A stretch of DNA of 64,000 nucleotides from Chamaesiphon sp031376885 (GTDB taxonomy: Bacteria > Cyanobacteriota > Cyanobacteriia > Cyanobacteriales > Chamaesiphonaceae). The stretch spans positions 1 to 64,000 of the forward strand of contig JANMEL010000301.1 of the NCBI GenBank assembly GCA_031376885.1. The letters run 5' to 3'. A model generated the notes under the pieces. That model did no database searches and had not been told where the DNA came from. It saw nothing but the letters and a program-made list of their open reading frames with translations. Within the stretch, counting starts at the first letter, position 1. Each line of letters starts with the position of its first letter. The translations under genes were made by a program, and so were the position numbers. This document shows positions 53,128 to 62,622 of this stretch, piece by piece.

Positions 53128-54768
53128 ATGAATCAAAACGATCGACAATCTAATCTCAAAATCGCACAAGTAGGCCGAATTGCCTCCATGGTATTCGGTT
53201 CGATCCTAGCCAGTGCGCTGGTTTATACAGGATCCGCTTTTGCCGAACCTGGATTCGTTGCGGCTGTGCCCCAACCAGAAACCATCAAAGCAGCTCCAGT
53301 CAACCAAATCGCTCAAGCTAGCGACATTAGCGGCAACTGGGCAGAACCATTCATTCGCGTCCTCGTTGAAAAAGAAATTATCAAAGGATATCCCGATGGT
53401 ACTTTCAAACCCAACCAACCCATCAATCGGGCTGAATTTGCAGCTTTACTAAACAGAGCTTTCACCCTTCAACCAATTGGTAATCCACGCAAATTCAAAG
53501 ACATTCCCAAAAAATTCTGGGCAACAGAAGTAATCCAAAAAGCTAACCAAGCAGGTTTCATGGCTGGTTATCCAAATGGTACTTTCGCACCAAAACAAAA
53601 TATTACCCGGATCCAAAGCTTAGTTTCCCTCGTTAACGGTAGCAAACTAGAGCCTTCTGGAAGCTTGGATCTCGGTGGTGTCTTTGGTGATGCCGCTCAA
53701 GTCCCTGGCTACGGTCAAAACGCCCTGATTGCAGCTACCCAACGTTGTATCGCTGTCAGTCAGGACTATGACAGCAGCAGACTCCCTGGTGGTAACTTCG
53801 GTGCTGAAATGGGTGCAACTCGTGCTGATGTCGCCGCTTATATCCACCAAGTACTAGTTGGTGCTGGCAGACTACCCGCATTGGACAAATCTAGCCCAGC
53901 TAACAAATACATCGCTTCTTGCCCTCAAGGTGCATACATCACCAGTATTGGTGGTGTTGTCGATGTGACACCTCCTCCAGTAACTCCCAAAATTACTAAC
54001 GAAGAAGCGATCGCCAAATTAACCATTCCCCCCTTACCCCAGATTGCTACTGCCAGTAATCCTACCACAGCCTTCCCGATCGGTGGACTCGGTACTCCCT
54101 TTGCCTTTGGAGCCAACGGTGGGGATGTATTCGCTGGTGTGAGTTATCAAGCTTCTACTCGCCCTGCGATCTACAACACTCCTCCGGGTAAGGATCAAAA
54201 CATCCAGGATGGAGCCGCTTCCATCGGTTTCGGACTAGGTGATGCGCGGAGCTTCGTCGGTTTGGAAACAATCGCGACTTCCTACAGTACCTACCGCCGT
54301 GGCTTCGGGAATGAGGGTGCTTTGAGCTTCAAGCTCCACAAGGCTCTGAGTGATACCTTTGCGATCGCTGGTGGATTTGAGAATGCAGTTACCTGGGGTC
54401 CGGCTGGTGATGGCGGACGAACTGGTTACGGTGTAGCTAGTTTGGTGCTAAATCCTGATGCGAACTTAGGTTTCTTCAGCAATACTACCGTATCTGTCGG
54501 TGGTGGTGCCGGACGCTTCCGTAGCGTCGGTGACATCCGCACTGGCAAAGACAATGCCAACATCTTTGGTAGTATTGGTACTCGTCTATCCCCCAACTTC
54601 GGTCTGATCGCGGACTGGAATGGTCAAGATTTATCCGTTGGTCTACCAATCACTATTCCTTTTGCTGGTACTAGCCTTCAAGTGGTACCATCATTGGTCG
54701 ATCTTGTCAACAAAGAGACTGGCGGTACTCGCTTTGTCGTCAACGCTGGTTTAGGCTTCAAGTTCTAA
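53128..54768 (+). CDS. SLH-domain outer-membrane beta-barrel protein, copy 1
   Basis: 546 aa from the ATG at 53128 (AGGAG 4 bases upstream, weakly short spacing); a start at 53083 adds 15 residues. Signal peptide ends near SAFA (39). Two SLH modules: WAEPFIRVLVEKEIIKGYPDGTF (about 66-112) and KFKDIPKKFWATEVIQKA...GYPNGTF (about 127-175), binding the peptidoglycan or its polymer. The C-terminal 250 residues look like amphipathic beta strands and end in GLGFKF, a barrel-type last Phe. No coiled coil as in SomA porins. Paralogue follows 1.2 kb downstream. Confidence 0.85.
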   Translation: MNQNDRQSNLKIAQVGRIASMVFGSILASALVYTGSAFAEPGFVAAVPQPETIKAAPVNQIAQASDISGNWAEPFIRVLVEKEIIKGYPDGTFKPNQPINRAEFAALLNRAFTLQPIGNPRKFKDIPKKFWATEVIQKANQAGFMAGYPNGTFAPKQNITRIQSLVSLVNGSKLEPSGSLDLGGVFGDAAQVPGYGQNALIAATQRCIAVSQDYDSSRLPGGNFGAEMGATRADVAAYIHQVLVGAGRLPALDKSSPANKYIASCPQGAYITSIGGVVDVTPPPVTPKITNEEAIAKLTIPPLPQIATASNPTTAFPIGGLGTPFAFGANGGDVFAGVSYQASTRPAIYNTPPGKDQNIQDGAASIGFGLGDARSFVGLETIATSYSTYRRGFGNEGALSFKLHKALSDTFAIAGGFENAVTWGPAGDGGRTGYGVASLVLNPDANLGFFSNTTVSVGGGAGRFRSVGDIRTGKDNANIFGSIGTRLSPNFGLIADWNGQDLSVGLPITIPFAGTSLQVVPSLVDLVNKETGGTRFVVNAGLGFKF

Positions 54769-54790
54769 TCCCTGCTGATTAATTCATCTC

Positions 54791-54832
54791 TAGATAGGCT
54801 TGTTAATCTAAATTGATTTGCAAGCCTATCTA
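54791..54832 (+). terminator. Hairpin after SLH copy 1
   Basis: Perfect 12-bp arms TAGATAGGCTTG (54791-54802) and CAAGCCTATCTA (54821-54832), 22 bp past the stop. No T-run; probably a terminator or mRNA end stabiliser. Confidence 0.5.
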
Positions 54833-54882
54833 CATAGCAGGGGTCAGAGGTCAGGGGTCATTGGACTTTCTAGAATTACCGC

Positions 54883-54915
54883 AGATCCCCGACTTCTCCG
54901 AGAAGTCGGGGATCT
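54883..54915. repeat. AGATCCCCGACTTCT palindrome
   Basis: 15-bp perfect stem with a CCG loop between the SLH gene and the small secreted gene. Same family as 13984, 24031 and 62623. Confidence 0.8.
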
Positions 54916-54970
54916 AACCTCTCTCAGGGAATCATCGTAGTCTTCATTCAACCCTATTTTTATAATCAAT

Positions 54971-55528
54971 ATGAACATAAAAATTTCCTCATCCTTGTTG
55001 GCACTAGCTACATTGACTAGCACGATCGGCACGATCCCTTCTGTATCAGCTCAAAGTGTGCCTGGTAATGGTTCAACTAATGGTAACAACATCCAATTCA
55101 TCTTCGCCACTCCACAGACTGCCGCACCTGCTGCGCTCTCACCCACAGCTCAAGCAAATTTCAACCAATTTGCACAATCCATCACCCCAAATAGTGTCGG
55201 ATTCAATCTATTTAACGTCTTCAATGGTGGCTCACCCGCGACTCTAGCTCTTTCCTTAGTGCCCCCTGGAGCTGCTCCTGATGGCCCTACCGCGATGGCT
55301 GCCGCTAAACTAGCTCAATCCCTACAAGGAATCCGCGATGGCGGCGGTAGTCTCAATCCGATCAAACTGAGCATCGCGACTGACAACTATAACGATTACA
55401 TCAAAGCTATGGTACCTGAAATTGGTGGTGCTCAAGCAATTGCCAGTCTAACTGACCCACAGAAATCCGCCGACTCAGTAGTAACACTAGGATCGTTTCT
55501 AACTCAAGGTGGTCAATCTCTCCGCTAA
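54971..55528 (+). CDS. Small secreted protein, copy 1
   Basis: 185 aa. Signal peptide MNIKISSSLLALATLTSTIG ending SVSAQ (about 28). The mature part is rich in Ser, Asn, Ala and Gly, with VPPGAAPDGPTAMAAAKLAQSL and SIATDNYNDYIKAMVPEIGG. It is a paralogue of the 57753 protein: both share the N-terminus, an LPPGA-type segment, AAAKL and the Asp-x-Tyr-Asn-x-Tyr motif. Always just after an SLH barrel gene here, so it may be a partner. No known family. Confidence 0.75.
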   Translation: MNIKISSSLLALATLTSTIGTIPSVSAQSVPGNGSTNGNNIQFIFATPQTAAPAALSPTAQANFNQFAQSITPNSVGFNLFNVFNGGSPATLALSLVPPGAAPDGPTAMAAAKLAQSLQGIRDGGGSLNPIKLSIATDNYNDYIKAMVPEIGGAQAIASLTDPQKSADSVVTLGSFLTQGGQSLR

Positions 55529-55834
55529 TCTGGCAGGGGTCAGGGGTCAGTGAAAAGTGAAAAGTGAAAAGTGAAAAGTGCAAAATTGGGGTAACCCCAA
55601 GAATGCACATTTAAATACAGGGTTCAGGGGTGAGAAGCTGATGCTAAGTATAGTTTGAGCATCTAAATCCTTCTTAACCACCCTGGCGACTCTCATCAAA
55701 ATAGGGTGCAATTCATCGATTGCGCCCTATTTTCGGATGGTAGATGGGTTCTAAAAATAGAGATCCATTAATTGACAGTTTTATTTTAGATCGCACAACG
55801 ATCCGTCTTAATGTATAATCGTTTAACAAATGTA
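55529..55834. repeat. Repeat-bearing gap between the two SLH cassettes
   Basis: Tandem GTGAAAA units at 55553-55580, a partial copy of the 19531 repeat (55652-55695) and a GGGTGCAATTC/GATTGCGCCC palindrome near 55705-55728. No gene seen. Confidence 0.6.
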
Positions 55835-55893
55835 CTCAGCCGAATATCTGAAGTCTGACGACTAGTCCTAATATATTCAGCCAAATATCTGAA
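55835..55893 (+). promoter_or_regulatory. Two tandem 41-bp units with TTCAG-N8-CTGAA core
   Basis: Cores at 55835-55852 (CTCAG-CCGAATAT-CTGAA) and 55876-55893 (TTCAG-CCAAATAT-CTGAA), each followed by CCTA exactly 14 bp later, as in the copy at 52628. 69 bp before the second SLH ATG. Likely regulator sites for these genes. Confidence 0.55.
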
Positions 55894-55961
55894 TTTAAAG
55901 CATTAATCCTAGTGGTAAGATGTACTTTGACTCTTCTAGTAAGGTGTGCAATCGATAAATT

Positions 55962-57653
55962 ATGAAAAAAAATAATCAACAGTCTAGTTTTAAACGCTCC
56001 CAGACGGTGGGAATTTCATACTGGCTATTAGTAGCTGTATTTACTAGTGCATCGGTCTTGGCTGGATCTCTCTTGGCAGAGTCTGCGGTAGCCTCAGCCA
56101 ACAATCCACTCAGCAATATTATCCCGTCTGAGTCAGCTCCTGACCCCAGCATTGTTGCTCCCCCTACCCAAGTTGCTCAAGCCAGCGATGTTGCGGGAAG
56201 CTGGGCAGAACCCTTTATCCGCGCCCTCGTCGAAAAAGAAATCATCAGGGGCTATCCCAATGGTACTTTCAGACCCGATCAACCTATTACCCGTGCTGAG
56301 TTTGCGGCCTTACTAAATAGAGCTTTCACACTGCAACCAGTTCGGGCTGCACGTAAATTCAAAGACGTACCCAAAAAATTCTGGGGAGCCGAAGTAGTCC
56401 AAAAAGCCACCAGAAGTGGTTTTATGCGTGGTTATGCCAACGGTACTTTTGCACCAAAGCAGAATATCACGCGGATTCAAAGTTTAGTTGCTCTAGTTGA
56501 GGGTACCAAACTAGATCGAGCTGGTAGCCTAGACCTAAATACTGTATATGGTGACTCAGCTCAAGTACCTGGCTATGGTCAAAATGCATTGATTGCAGCA
56601 ACTCAGCGGTGCGTAGCTGTCAGCCAAGAATACGACAGCAGCAAGCTTCCAGGGGGTAACTTCAATCCTGAAGCGGGTGCTACTCGTGCAGATGTAGCTG
56701 CTTATATCCACCAAATTTTGGTCGCTGCTGGCAGACTACCCGCATTGGACAAAGCTAGTGCTGCGAATAAGTATATTGTTTCCTGCCCTCAAGGTGTATA
56801 TGTGACTAGCATCACTGGTACTCCTGATGTCAAGCCACCGGATGTTGTTGTAGTAACACCACCTAAGCTTACAAATGAAGAAGCACTCGCGCGGTTAAAA
56901 ATACCCACTCTACCCCTAGTCAATATTGGCAGTCCGACTACAGCTTACCCAGTAGGCGGTATTGGTAGTCCAACTGCTTTTGGTGCTAACGGTGGTAATG
57001 CGTTTCTGGGTGCAAGTTATCAAGCTCGTACTCGTCCGGCGATTTACAACAACGTCAACCCGCCGATTACATCTCCTCAAAACATCGAGGATGGAGCAAT
57101 TTCCGCTGGATTTGGTTTGGGTGATGCTCGCAACTTAGTTGCTCTAGAAACAATCGCGACTTCCTACAGTACTTTCCGCCGTGGTTTCTTCAAGGACGGT
57201 GCGTTTAGCTTCAAACTCCACAAATCTCTCAGCGATACATTTGCCATTGCGGGTGGTTATGAGAATGCCATTCTGTGGGGTAGTGGTGGTAATGATGGTG
57301 GTCAAACTGGTTATGGTGTAGCTAGTTTGGTATTAAATCCTGATGCCAATATCGGTTTATTCAGTAATACTACGGTATCTGTCGGTGCTGGTGCTGGACG
57401 ATTCCGTAATGTTGGGGATATCCGTCGCGGGAAAGACAGCTATAATGTATTTGGTAGTGTTGGGACTCGTCTATCCCCCAACTTCTCCCTAATTGCTGAC
57501 TGGAGTGGTCAAGACTTATCTATTGGTCTACCGATTACTATTCCTTTGGGTAGTACTAGCCTCCAAGTGGTACCATCTCTACAGGATCTCGTCAATCCAG
57601 AAACTGGCGGTTCCCGCTTTGTTGTCAATGCTGGTTTAGGCTTCAGTTTCTAA
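55962..57653 (+). CDS. SLH-domain outer-membrane beta-barrel protein, copy 2
   Basis: 563 aa, paralogue of the 53128 gene over the full length. Signal peptide near residues 20-47. SLH modules WAEPFIRALVEKEIIRGYPNGTF and KFKDVPKKFWGAEVVQKATRSGFMRGYANGTF. The barrel half keeps RTRPAIYN, GLGDARNLVALETIATSYSTFRRGF and the final GLGFSF. Differences are scattered, so the duplication is not recent. Followed 99 bp later by the second small secreted gene. Confidence 0.85.
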   Translation: MKKNNQQSSFKRSQTVGISYWLLVAVFTSASVLAGSLLAESAVASANNPLSNIIPSESAPDPSIVAPPTQVAQASDVAGSWAEPFIRALVEKEIIRGYPNGTFRPDQPITRAEFAALLNRAFTLQPVRAARKFKDVPKKFWGAEVVQKATRSGFMRGYANGTFAPKQNITRIQSLVALVEGTKLDRAGSLDLNTVYGDSAQVPGYGQNALIAATQRCVAVSQEYDSSKLPGGNFNPEAGATRADVAAYIHQILVAAGRLPALDKASAANKYIVSCPQGVYVTSITGTPDVKPPDVVVVTPPKLTNEEALARLKIPTLPLVNIGSPTTAYPVGGIGSPTAFGANGGNAFLGASYQARTRPAIYNNVNPPITSPQNIEDGAISAGFGLGDARNLVALETIATSYSTFRRGFFKDGAFSFKLHKSLSDTFAIAGGYENAILWGSGGNDGGQTGYGVASLVLNPDANIGLFSNTTVSVGAGAGRFRNVGDIRRGKDSYNVFGSVGTRLSPNFSLIADWSGQDLSIGLPITIPLGSTSLQVVPSLQDLVNPETGGSRFVVNAGLGFSF

Positions 57654-57752
57654 TCCAAGCGAATTAATTCATCACCTGTTAAGTTTACAAGTAGAGATTA
57701 CAATCTTAGCAGGATGATACATTTTCCTTTGCCCTTCATCTAGGTAATAAGC

Positions 57753-58289
57753 ATGAACTTAAAAATTTCCACTTCCTTGTTGGCTTTAGGTGCATTTACT
57801 AGCTCAGTGTTACTCAACCTCACACCTGTCTCGGCACAATCAGGAAATGGTTCCAACGCTGGAAATGGTTCTAATACTACCAACGCCATCCAATTCCTCA
57901 ACTTTGCTTCCAACATCACTGCAAATGTCCTAGCTGCCGTTAACACAGCGTTGGCTCAAATCTTGGCCGCTAATCCTGGGGCTTTGAATAATGCGACTTC
58001 AAATTCATCATTATTGCCGCCTGGAGCTAGTACGTCCGTTGCCAGTGCTGCTGCTAAACTACAACAGCTAGTGGCTGGATTTAATGCTGGTAGTGTCACT
58101 GCGGCCCAACTGAGTGCGGCGATTGATGCTTACAATACCTATGTCACAGCTCTGGTTGAATCCCTTGGTCCTGACGGTGCCGTGGCATTCCTCAGTAGTT
58201 CGGGTGGTGATAAGGCTCTAGACGGTACAAATACTCCTGGGATTAGAGGATTATTGGTGGCATTGTCTGCACGAGCTACAGGCAAATAG
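57753..58289 (+). CDS. Small secreted protein, copy 2
   Basis: 178 aa. Signal peptide MNLKISTSLLALGAFTSSVL ending PVSAQ, near-identical in design to the 54971 protein. The mature part has SSLLPPGASTSVASAAAKLQQL and AAIDAYNTYVTALVESLGPDGA. The paralogous pair and the repeated gene order mark a cassette duplication. Role unknown; the secretion signal and place suggest an envelope function with the SLH protein. A strong terminator follows. Confidence 0.75.
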   Translation: MNLKISTSLLALGAFTSSVLLNLTPVSAQSGNGSNAGNGSNTTNAIQFLNFASNITANVLAAVNTALAQILAANPGALNNATSNSSLLPPGASTSVASAAAKLQQLVAGFNAGSVTAAQLSAAIDAYNTYVTALVESLGPDGAVAFLSSSGGDKALDGTNTPGIRGLLVALSARATGK

Positions 58290-58319
58290 ATCTAGTTAAT
58301 TGATAATCGATCGTTAATA

Positions 58320-58359
58320 CAAAGAGCAAGGAAAAGTTTTCTTGCTCTTTGTTGTTTTT
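58320..58359 (+). terminator. Rho-independent terminator after SLH cassette 2
   Basis: Perfect 11-bp arms CAAAGAGCAAG and CTTGCTCTTTG around a 10-nt loop, followed by TTGTTTTT. Classic form. Confidence 0.88.
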
Positions 58360-58429
58360 GGGGTCGATCGGAATTAACGAGTGAAAGTAATAGTTGACGA
58401 GGGGATGGTTGAGATTGACGATACTCGAT

Positions 58430-59653
58430 ATGGGAGATGACAGCAAGGAAAAATGGTTGTCAATAGTGGGGATTGGTGAATCGGGATTGGGAGAATTGAG
58501 TCCATTTGCACGGGGAAAATTCGATCGAGCCACAATCATCGTCGGTGGGCATCGTCATTTAGCGATGTTAGACCAAAACGATCGCCGCGATCGCATTGTC
58601 TGGACATCACCTTTAGAAGACTCGATCGAATCTATCCTCAAATATCAGGGCAAACCAGTTTGTATCCTCGCTAGCGGCGATCCACTTTGTTATGGAATTG
58701 GGGTGACTTTGCTGCGGTATGTGTCGATCGACCAGATGACAATTATACCCGCACCATCTACATTTAGTCTCGTTTGCGCCCGATTGGGTTGGCCCTCAAC
58801 TAGCGTCGAAACATTGAGTTTGTGCGGACGTTCCCCAGATTTTCTCGCCGCGATGCTATCTCCAGGTGTAAAATTAATCATTCTCAGTGCAGGGATAGAA
58901 ACACCCCAACTAGTCGCCGATTTACTCACTCAGCGCGGCTATGGAGCTAGTCGAATGACCGTATTAGAACATATCGGCGGGGAACGAGAAAGATTAATTT
59001 CCGACATCGCCCATTCCTGGTCAAAACCCGATGTAGCAGCTCTAAATGCGATCGCCGTTGAATGTATCATTTCCCCAGATACAACCCCTTTAAATCGCCT
59101 TCCAGGACTGCCTGACAGTGCCTATCACCATGATGGACAACTCACCAAACGGGAAGTTCGCGCTATTACCCTCGCCGCACTCGCACCGATGCCAGGGGAA
59201 TTATTATGGGATGTCGGGGCGGGATGTGGTTCGATCGGGATAGAGTGGTTACGGAGTCATCGAAATTGTCGAGCGATCGCGATCGAACAACACGCTCATC
59301 GATTACAATTTATCGCGGATAATATGGCGGCTCTGGGTACCCCCCATCTTCAACTGATTCAAGGCAAAGCACCCGCTGCGTTAATCGATTTACCAACTCC
59401 CGATGCAATTTTCATTGGCGGCGGTACAACATCTGAAGGATTATTAGATATCTGTTGGGCGGCACTGCGATCGGGTGGTAGACTCGTAGCTAATGCTGTC
59501 ACCGTCGAAAGCGAATTGCAATTACTCCGATGGCATCGACAAGTAGGTGGAGAATTGAGTCGGATTGCCATTCAACGAACACAACCTGTCGGTACTTTCC
59601 TCGGCTGGAAACCTTTAATTCCCATCACTCAACTAGTGGTATTTAAAAACTAA
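58430..59653 (+). CDS. cobL: Precorrin-6Y C5,15-methyltransferase (CobL, CbiE-CbiT fusion)
   Basis: 407 aa from the ATG at 58430. N-terminal CbiE part: WLSIVGIGESGLGELSP, CILASGDPLCYGIG and STFSLVCARLGWP. C-terminal CbiT part (about 225-400): DGQLTKREVRAITLAALAPMPGELLWDVGAGCGSIGIEWL and DAIFIGGGTTSEGLLDICW. It methylates C5 and C15 and decarboxylates in cobalamin synthesis. It stands apart from cobI-cobH-cobG 15 kb away. Leftward in-frame TTG at 58394 is less likely. Confidence 0.95.
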   Translation: MGDDSKEKWLSIVGIGESGLGELSPFARGKFDRATIIVGGHRHLAMLDQNDRRDRIVWTSPLEDSIESILKYQGKPVCILASGDPLCYGIGVTLLRYVSIDQMTIIPAPSTFSLVCARLGWPSTSVETLSLCGRSPDFLAAMLSPGVKLIILSAGIETPQLVADLLTQRGYGASRMTVLEHIGGERERLISDIAHSWSKPDVAALNAIAVECIISPDTTPLNRLPGLPDSAYHHDGQLTKREVRAITLAALAPMPGELLWDVGAGCGSIGIEWLRSHRNCRAIAIEQHAHRLQFIADNMAALGTPHLQLIQGKAPAALIDLPTPDAIFIGGGTTSEGLLDICWAALRSGGRLVANAVTVESELQLLRWHRQVGGELSRIAIQRTQPVGTFLGWKPLIPITQLVVFKN

Positions 59654-59681
59654 TTTAGCTACTCCCCTCATAGAGAAAAAC

Positions 59682-59761
59682 TGTACAATCTTTCTCTGTG
59701 TACCTCTGTGATGACTCCGTGTACCTCTGTGTTGAATGCACACTCTAAACGCAGCAAAAAA
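59682..59761. repeat. 80-bp repeat, inverted partner at 61431-61511
   Basis: TGTACAATCTTTCTCTGTG, then CCTCTGTG twice, and CGCAGCAA. The reverse complement of 61431-61511 matches with about ten differences. The pair brackets the helicase gene. Confidence 0.8.
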
Positions 59762-59789
59762 TACCTAATCTTTGAGCCGAAAGAAAGTA

Positions 59790-61295
59790 TCAATATTTCA
59801 AATCGCCATCATGAGGCGGTTTAGGATCGGTATCTACTTCGGCAACTTTGAGCGATCGATCTACATCTCGATCGTATTTTAATGGCAATTGAATTACTTT
59901 TGCTGGTTGGGGAATATTTGCTGGATCTGGTGAGTCACCGCGTCTTCTAGCGGAAGTGCGTTCTTCTAAAGTGCCTTCACTAATTACCTCATATAAAACT
60001 GCTTGTTTATCTATTTTTCCCTTCCGCAATATTCGCCCCAACCGTTGAATATATTCTCGTGGTGAAGCGGTGCCCGACAACATCACCGCAATACTCGCCG
60101 CTGGTACATCCACGCCTTCATTTAATACTTGAGATGCAACTAAAGTTTTGTAAGTACCTTCCCGAAAGTGGGTCAAAATTTCGTGACGCTCTTTGACTGG
60201 TGTATGGTGAGTGATGGCGGGAATTAATAGAGTTTGAGCGATGCGGTAAACGGTCGCATTATCGCTCGTAAATATCAACGTAGATTCGGGATAATGTCGA
60301 TCGAGAATCTCTACCAAAATTCTCAACTTCCCGTTTGTCGCCACTGCAATTTCCTTTGCTTCTCGATGGGCTAACATCGCTCGTCTTCCTTCTGTCGATC
60401 GACAACTTGCCCTGACAAAACTTTGCCAACCATTCAGACTACCAAACGAGATTTTCTGACTGCGTAAAAATCGATCGCGCTCCTGAATCAACTCATGATA
60501 TCGATTATATTCCTCATCGCTCAACTTCACCTTAATCTGCTCCACCCGATAAGGAGCTAAGGCAGTACCCGCCAAATCCGCCGCCATTTTGCGGTAAACT
60601 TCCTTACCCACTAAAACATTCAAATCCTGATGCTTTCCATCACTCCGCTCCGGCGTAGCACTCAAACCCAATCGGTAAGGCGCGATCGAATATTCCGCAA
60701 TCACCCGAAAAAAATCTGTTGGCAAATGATGGCATTCATCACAAATCAATAACCCATATAAATCGCCCAAAGACTCAATCTGAATCGCCGCACTATCATA
60801 CGTCGAAATTAAAATTTGGGTTCGATCTCGAGATCCTCCACCCAACAAGCCAATTTCCGTACCTGGAAAAGATCCCAACAATTGAGCATACCACTGATGC
60901 ATCAGATCGATCGTCGGCACCAAAATCAACGTGCTGCGAGGGGTAGCAGCCATCGCAAGCTGTGCAACCAGCGTTTTCCCCGCTCCAGTCGGTAATACCA
61001 CAACTCCCCGCCTTCCTGCCTGTTTCCAAGCCATCAGTGCTTCTGCTTGATGGGGATAGGGTTCTACACTCAGTTGGGAGTCTAATTCTAAATTGACAAA
61101 ACCTTTGGCTTTATCGATAAACTGAGTATTTTCTGCTTGAAGTGTCTCAACGATCTCCCGATAATTAATCCCTGGAATCCGAAACTTCTCCACTCGATCG
61201 TCCCATGTAGCATACTCCATCCAGCCTCTACCCTTTGGTGGTGGATGCAAAAGTAGGGTACCGCGATCGTAAGTCAATGTCGGCAATCTTGCCAT
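59790..61295 (-). CDS. XPB-like superfamily 2 DNA helicase
   Basis: 501 aa. VVVLPTGAGKTLVAQLAM (Walker A), ILVPTIDLMHQWYAQL, LLICDECHHLPTDFF (DECH box II), LGLSATPERSDGKHQDL, LIFTSDNATVYRIAQTL, LVASQVLNEGVDVPAAS and IQRLGRILRKGK (motif VI) give a complete SF2 core of the XPB/SSL2 type. The N-terminal 90 residues resemble the damage-recognition domain. Likely DNA repair or remodelling. Not next to any known nuclease partner. Flanked by an inverted pair of repeats. Confidence 0.9.
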   Translation of the reverse strand: MARLPTLTYDRGTLLLHPPPKGRGWMEYATWDDRVEKFRIPGINYREIVETLQAENTQFIDKAKGFVNLELDSQLSVEPYPHQAEALMAWKQAGRRGVVVLPTGAGKTLVAQLAMAATPRSTLILVPTIDLMHQWYAQLLGSFPGTEIGLLGGGSRDRTQILISTYDSAAIQIESLGDLYGLLICDECHHLPTDFFRVIAEYSIAPYRLGLSATPERSDGKHQDLNVLVGKEVYRKMAADLAGTALAPYRVEQIKVKLSDEEYNRYHELIQERDRFLRSQKISFGSLNGWQSFVRASCRSTEGRRAMLAHREAKEIAVATNGKLRILVEILDRHYPESTLIFTSDNATVYRIAQTLLIPAITHHTPVKERHEILTHFREGTYKTLVASQVLNEGVDVPAASIAVMLSGTASPREYIQRLGRILRKGKIDKQAVLYEVISEGTLEERTSARRRGDSPDPANIPQPAKVIQLPLKYDRDVDRSLKVAEVDTDPKPPHDGDLKY

Positions 61296-61381
61296 AAAGT
61301 ATAGTCATGCTCACAGACACTTTATCCTAGCGCAAGGTTAACCAAAAGTTCTCGATCGACAAAATAAATGCAAGACTTCGT

Positions 61382-61511
61382 AGGTTGGGTTTCGTGCCTC
61401 AACCCAACCGTCTCCGCTCCAAGATTATGTATTTCTTGCTGCGCTCGAAGTGTGTACTCAACACAGAGGCACACAGAGTCAACACAGAGGAGCGCAGAGA
61501 AAGATTCTACA
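61382..61511. repeat. Hairpin and inverted repeat upstream of the helicase
   Basis: GGTTGGGTT/AACCCAACC hairpin at 61383-61409, then the 81-bp inverted partner of 59682-59761 at 61431-61511. No gene in 61296-61655; the por promoter should lie near its end. Confidence 0.75.
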
Positions 61512-61655
61512 GTCTTTTGTTGGGATGGGAGTAGTTGTAAATATTTGAGGATTTTGACGATCGAGTGAGCAATACTATTTGATACTTGAGGGTTGAGGTG
61601 TGCGGCGATCGCCAATCTGCGCTCATCCAGATCTAGTCAAGAAAATTATCACAAC

Positions 61656-62612
61656 ATGACACAGCAAACAGTAATAATTACCGGAGCATCATCGGGAGTT
61701 GGTTTATACGCCGCTAAAGCTCTAGTGCAAAAAGGTTGGCATGTAGTGATGGCTTGTCGGGATTTGCCCAAAACCACAGCCGCCGCAGCAGCTCTAGAAA
61801 TGGATCCAGATCTCTACAGTATCATTCATATCGATTTAGGCTCTCAGATGAGCGTGCGGAAGTTTGTCGATGAGTTTCGCGCTACCGGAAAATCTCTCGA
61901 TGCGCTAGTATGTAATGCAGCGGTTTATTTGCCCCTATTGAAGGAAGCCCTGCGATCGCCAGAAGGCTACGAGCTGAGTGTCGCCACAAATCATCTCGGT
62001 CATTTTCTGCTGTGTCATTTGCTATTAGAAGACTTGAAAGTATCATCCGCAGTCGATCGACGGTTGATTATTTTGGGCACCGTCACCGCCAATTCCAAAG
62101 AGTTGGGCGGCAAAATTCCCATTCCCGCACCCGCAGATTTGGGCGACTTGCAGGGATTCGCCGCTGGTTTCAAAGCACCCGTCACTATGATTGATGGCAA
62201 ACCGTTTAAGGCCGGAAAAGCTTATAAAGATAGTAAGCTGTGCAATATGATGACTAGTCGCGAACAACATCGTCGTTATCACCAGACAACGGGAATTATC
62301 TTTAATACCCTTTACCCTGGCTGTGTAGCTGACACACCTTTATTTCGCAATAGTTATCCCCTATTCCAGAAAATATTTCCCTGGTTCCAGAAGAATATCA
62401 CAGGTGGATATGTAACGCAAGAACTAGCCGGAGAGCGAGTAGCTCAAGTCGTCGCCGATCCAGAATTTAAACAATCTGGTGTACATTGGAGTTGGGGAAA
62501 TCGCCAACAACCAGGGCGAAAATCTTTCGTGCAAGAATTGTCAGATAAAGCTAGTGATGACAAAGCTCTTAAAATGTGGGAATTGAGCGAGAAATTAGTT
62601 GGATTAGTTTAG
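61656..62612 (+). CDS. por: Light-dependent protochlorophyllide reductase
   Basis: 318 aa from the ATG at 61656 (MTQQTVIITG), the usual cyanobacterial length; an upstream start at 61593 lacks support. VIITGASSGVGLYAAKAL binds NADPH; VCNAAVYLPL, NHLGHFLLCHLLL and AYKDSKLCNMM (catalytic Tyr-x3-Lys) are typical of POR. It reduces protochlorophyllide to chlorophyllide using light. A perfect hairpin of the AGATCCCC family follows. Confidence 0.97.
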   Translation: MTQQTVIITGASSGVGLYAAKALVQKGWHVVMACRDLPKTTAAAAALEMDPDLYSIIHIDLGSQMSVRKFVDEFRATGKSLDALVCNAAVYLPLLKEALRSPEGYELSVATNHLGHFLLCHLLLEDLKVSSAVDRRLIILGTVTANSKELGGKIPIPAPADLGDLQGFAAGFKAPVTMIDGKPFKAGKAYKDSKLCNMMTSREQHRRYHQTTGIIFNTLYPGCVADTPLFRNSYPLFQKIFPWFQKNITGGYVTQELAGERVAQVVADPEFKQSGVHWSWGNRQQPGRKSFVQELSDKASDDKALKMWELSEKLVGLV

Positions 62613-62622
62613 ACGTGAGCCT

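Noticed and set aside
59790..61295. Helicase as part of a defence system
   Set aside because: No nuclease or other defence partner is adjacent; neighbours are cobL and por.
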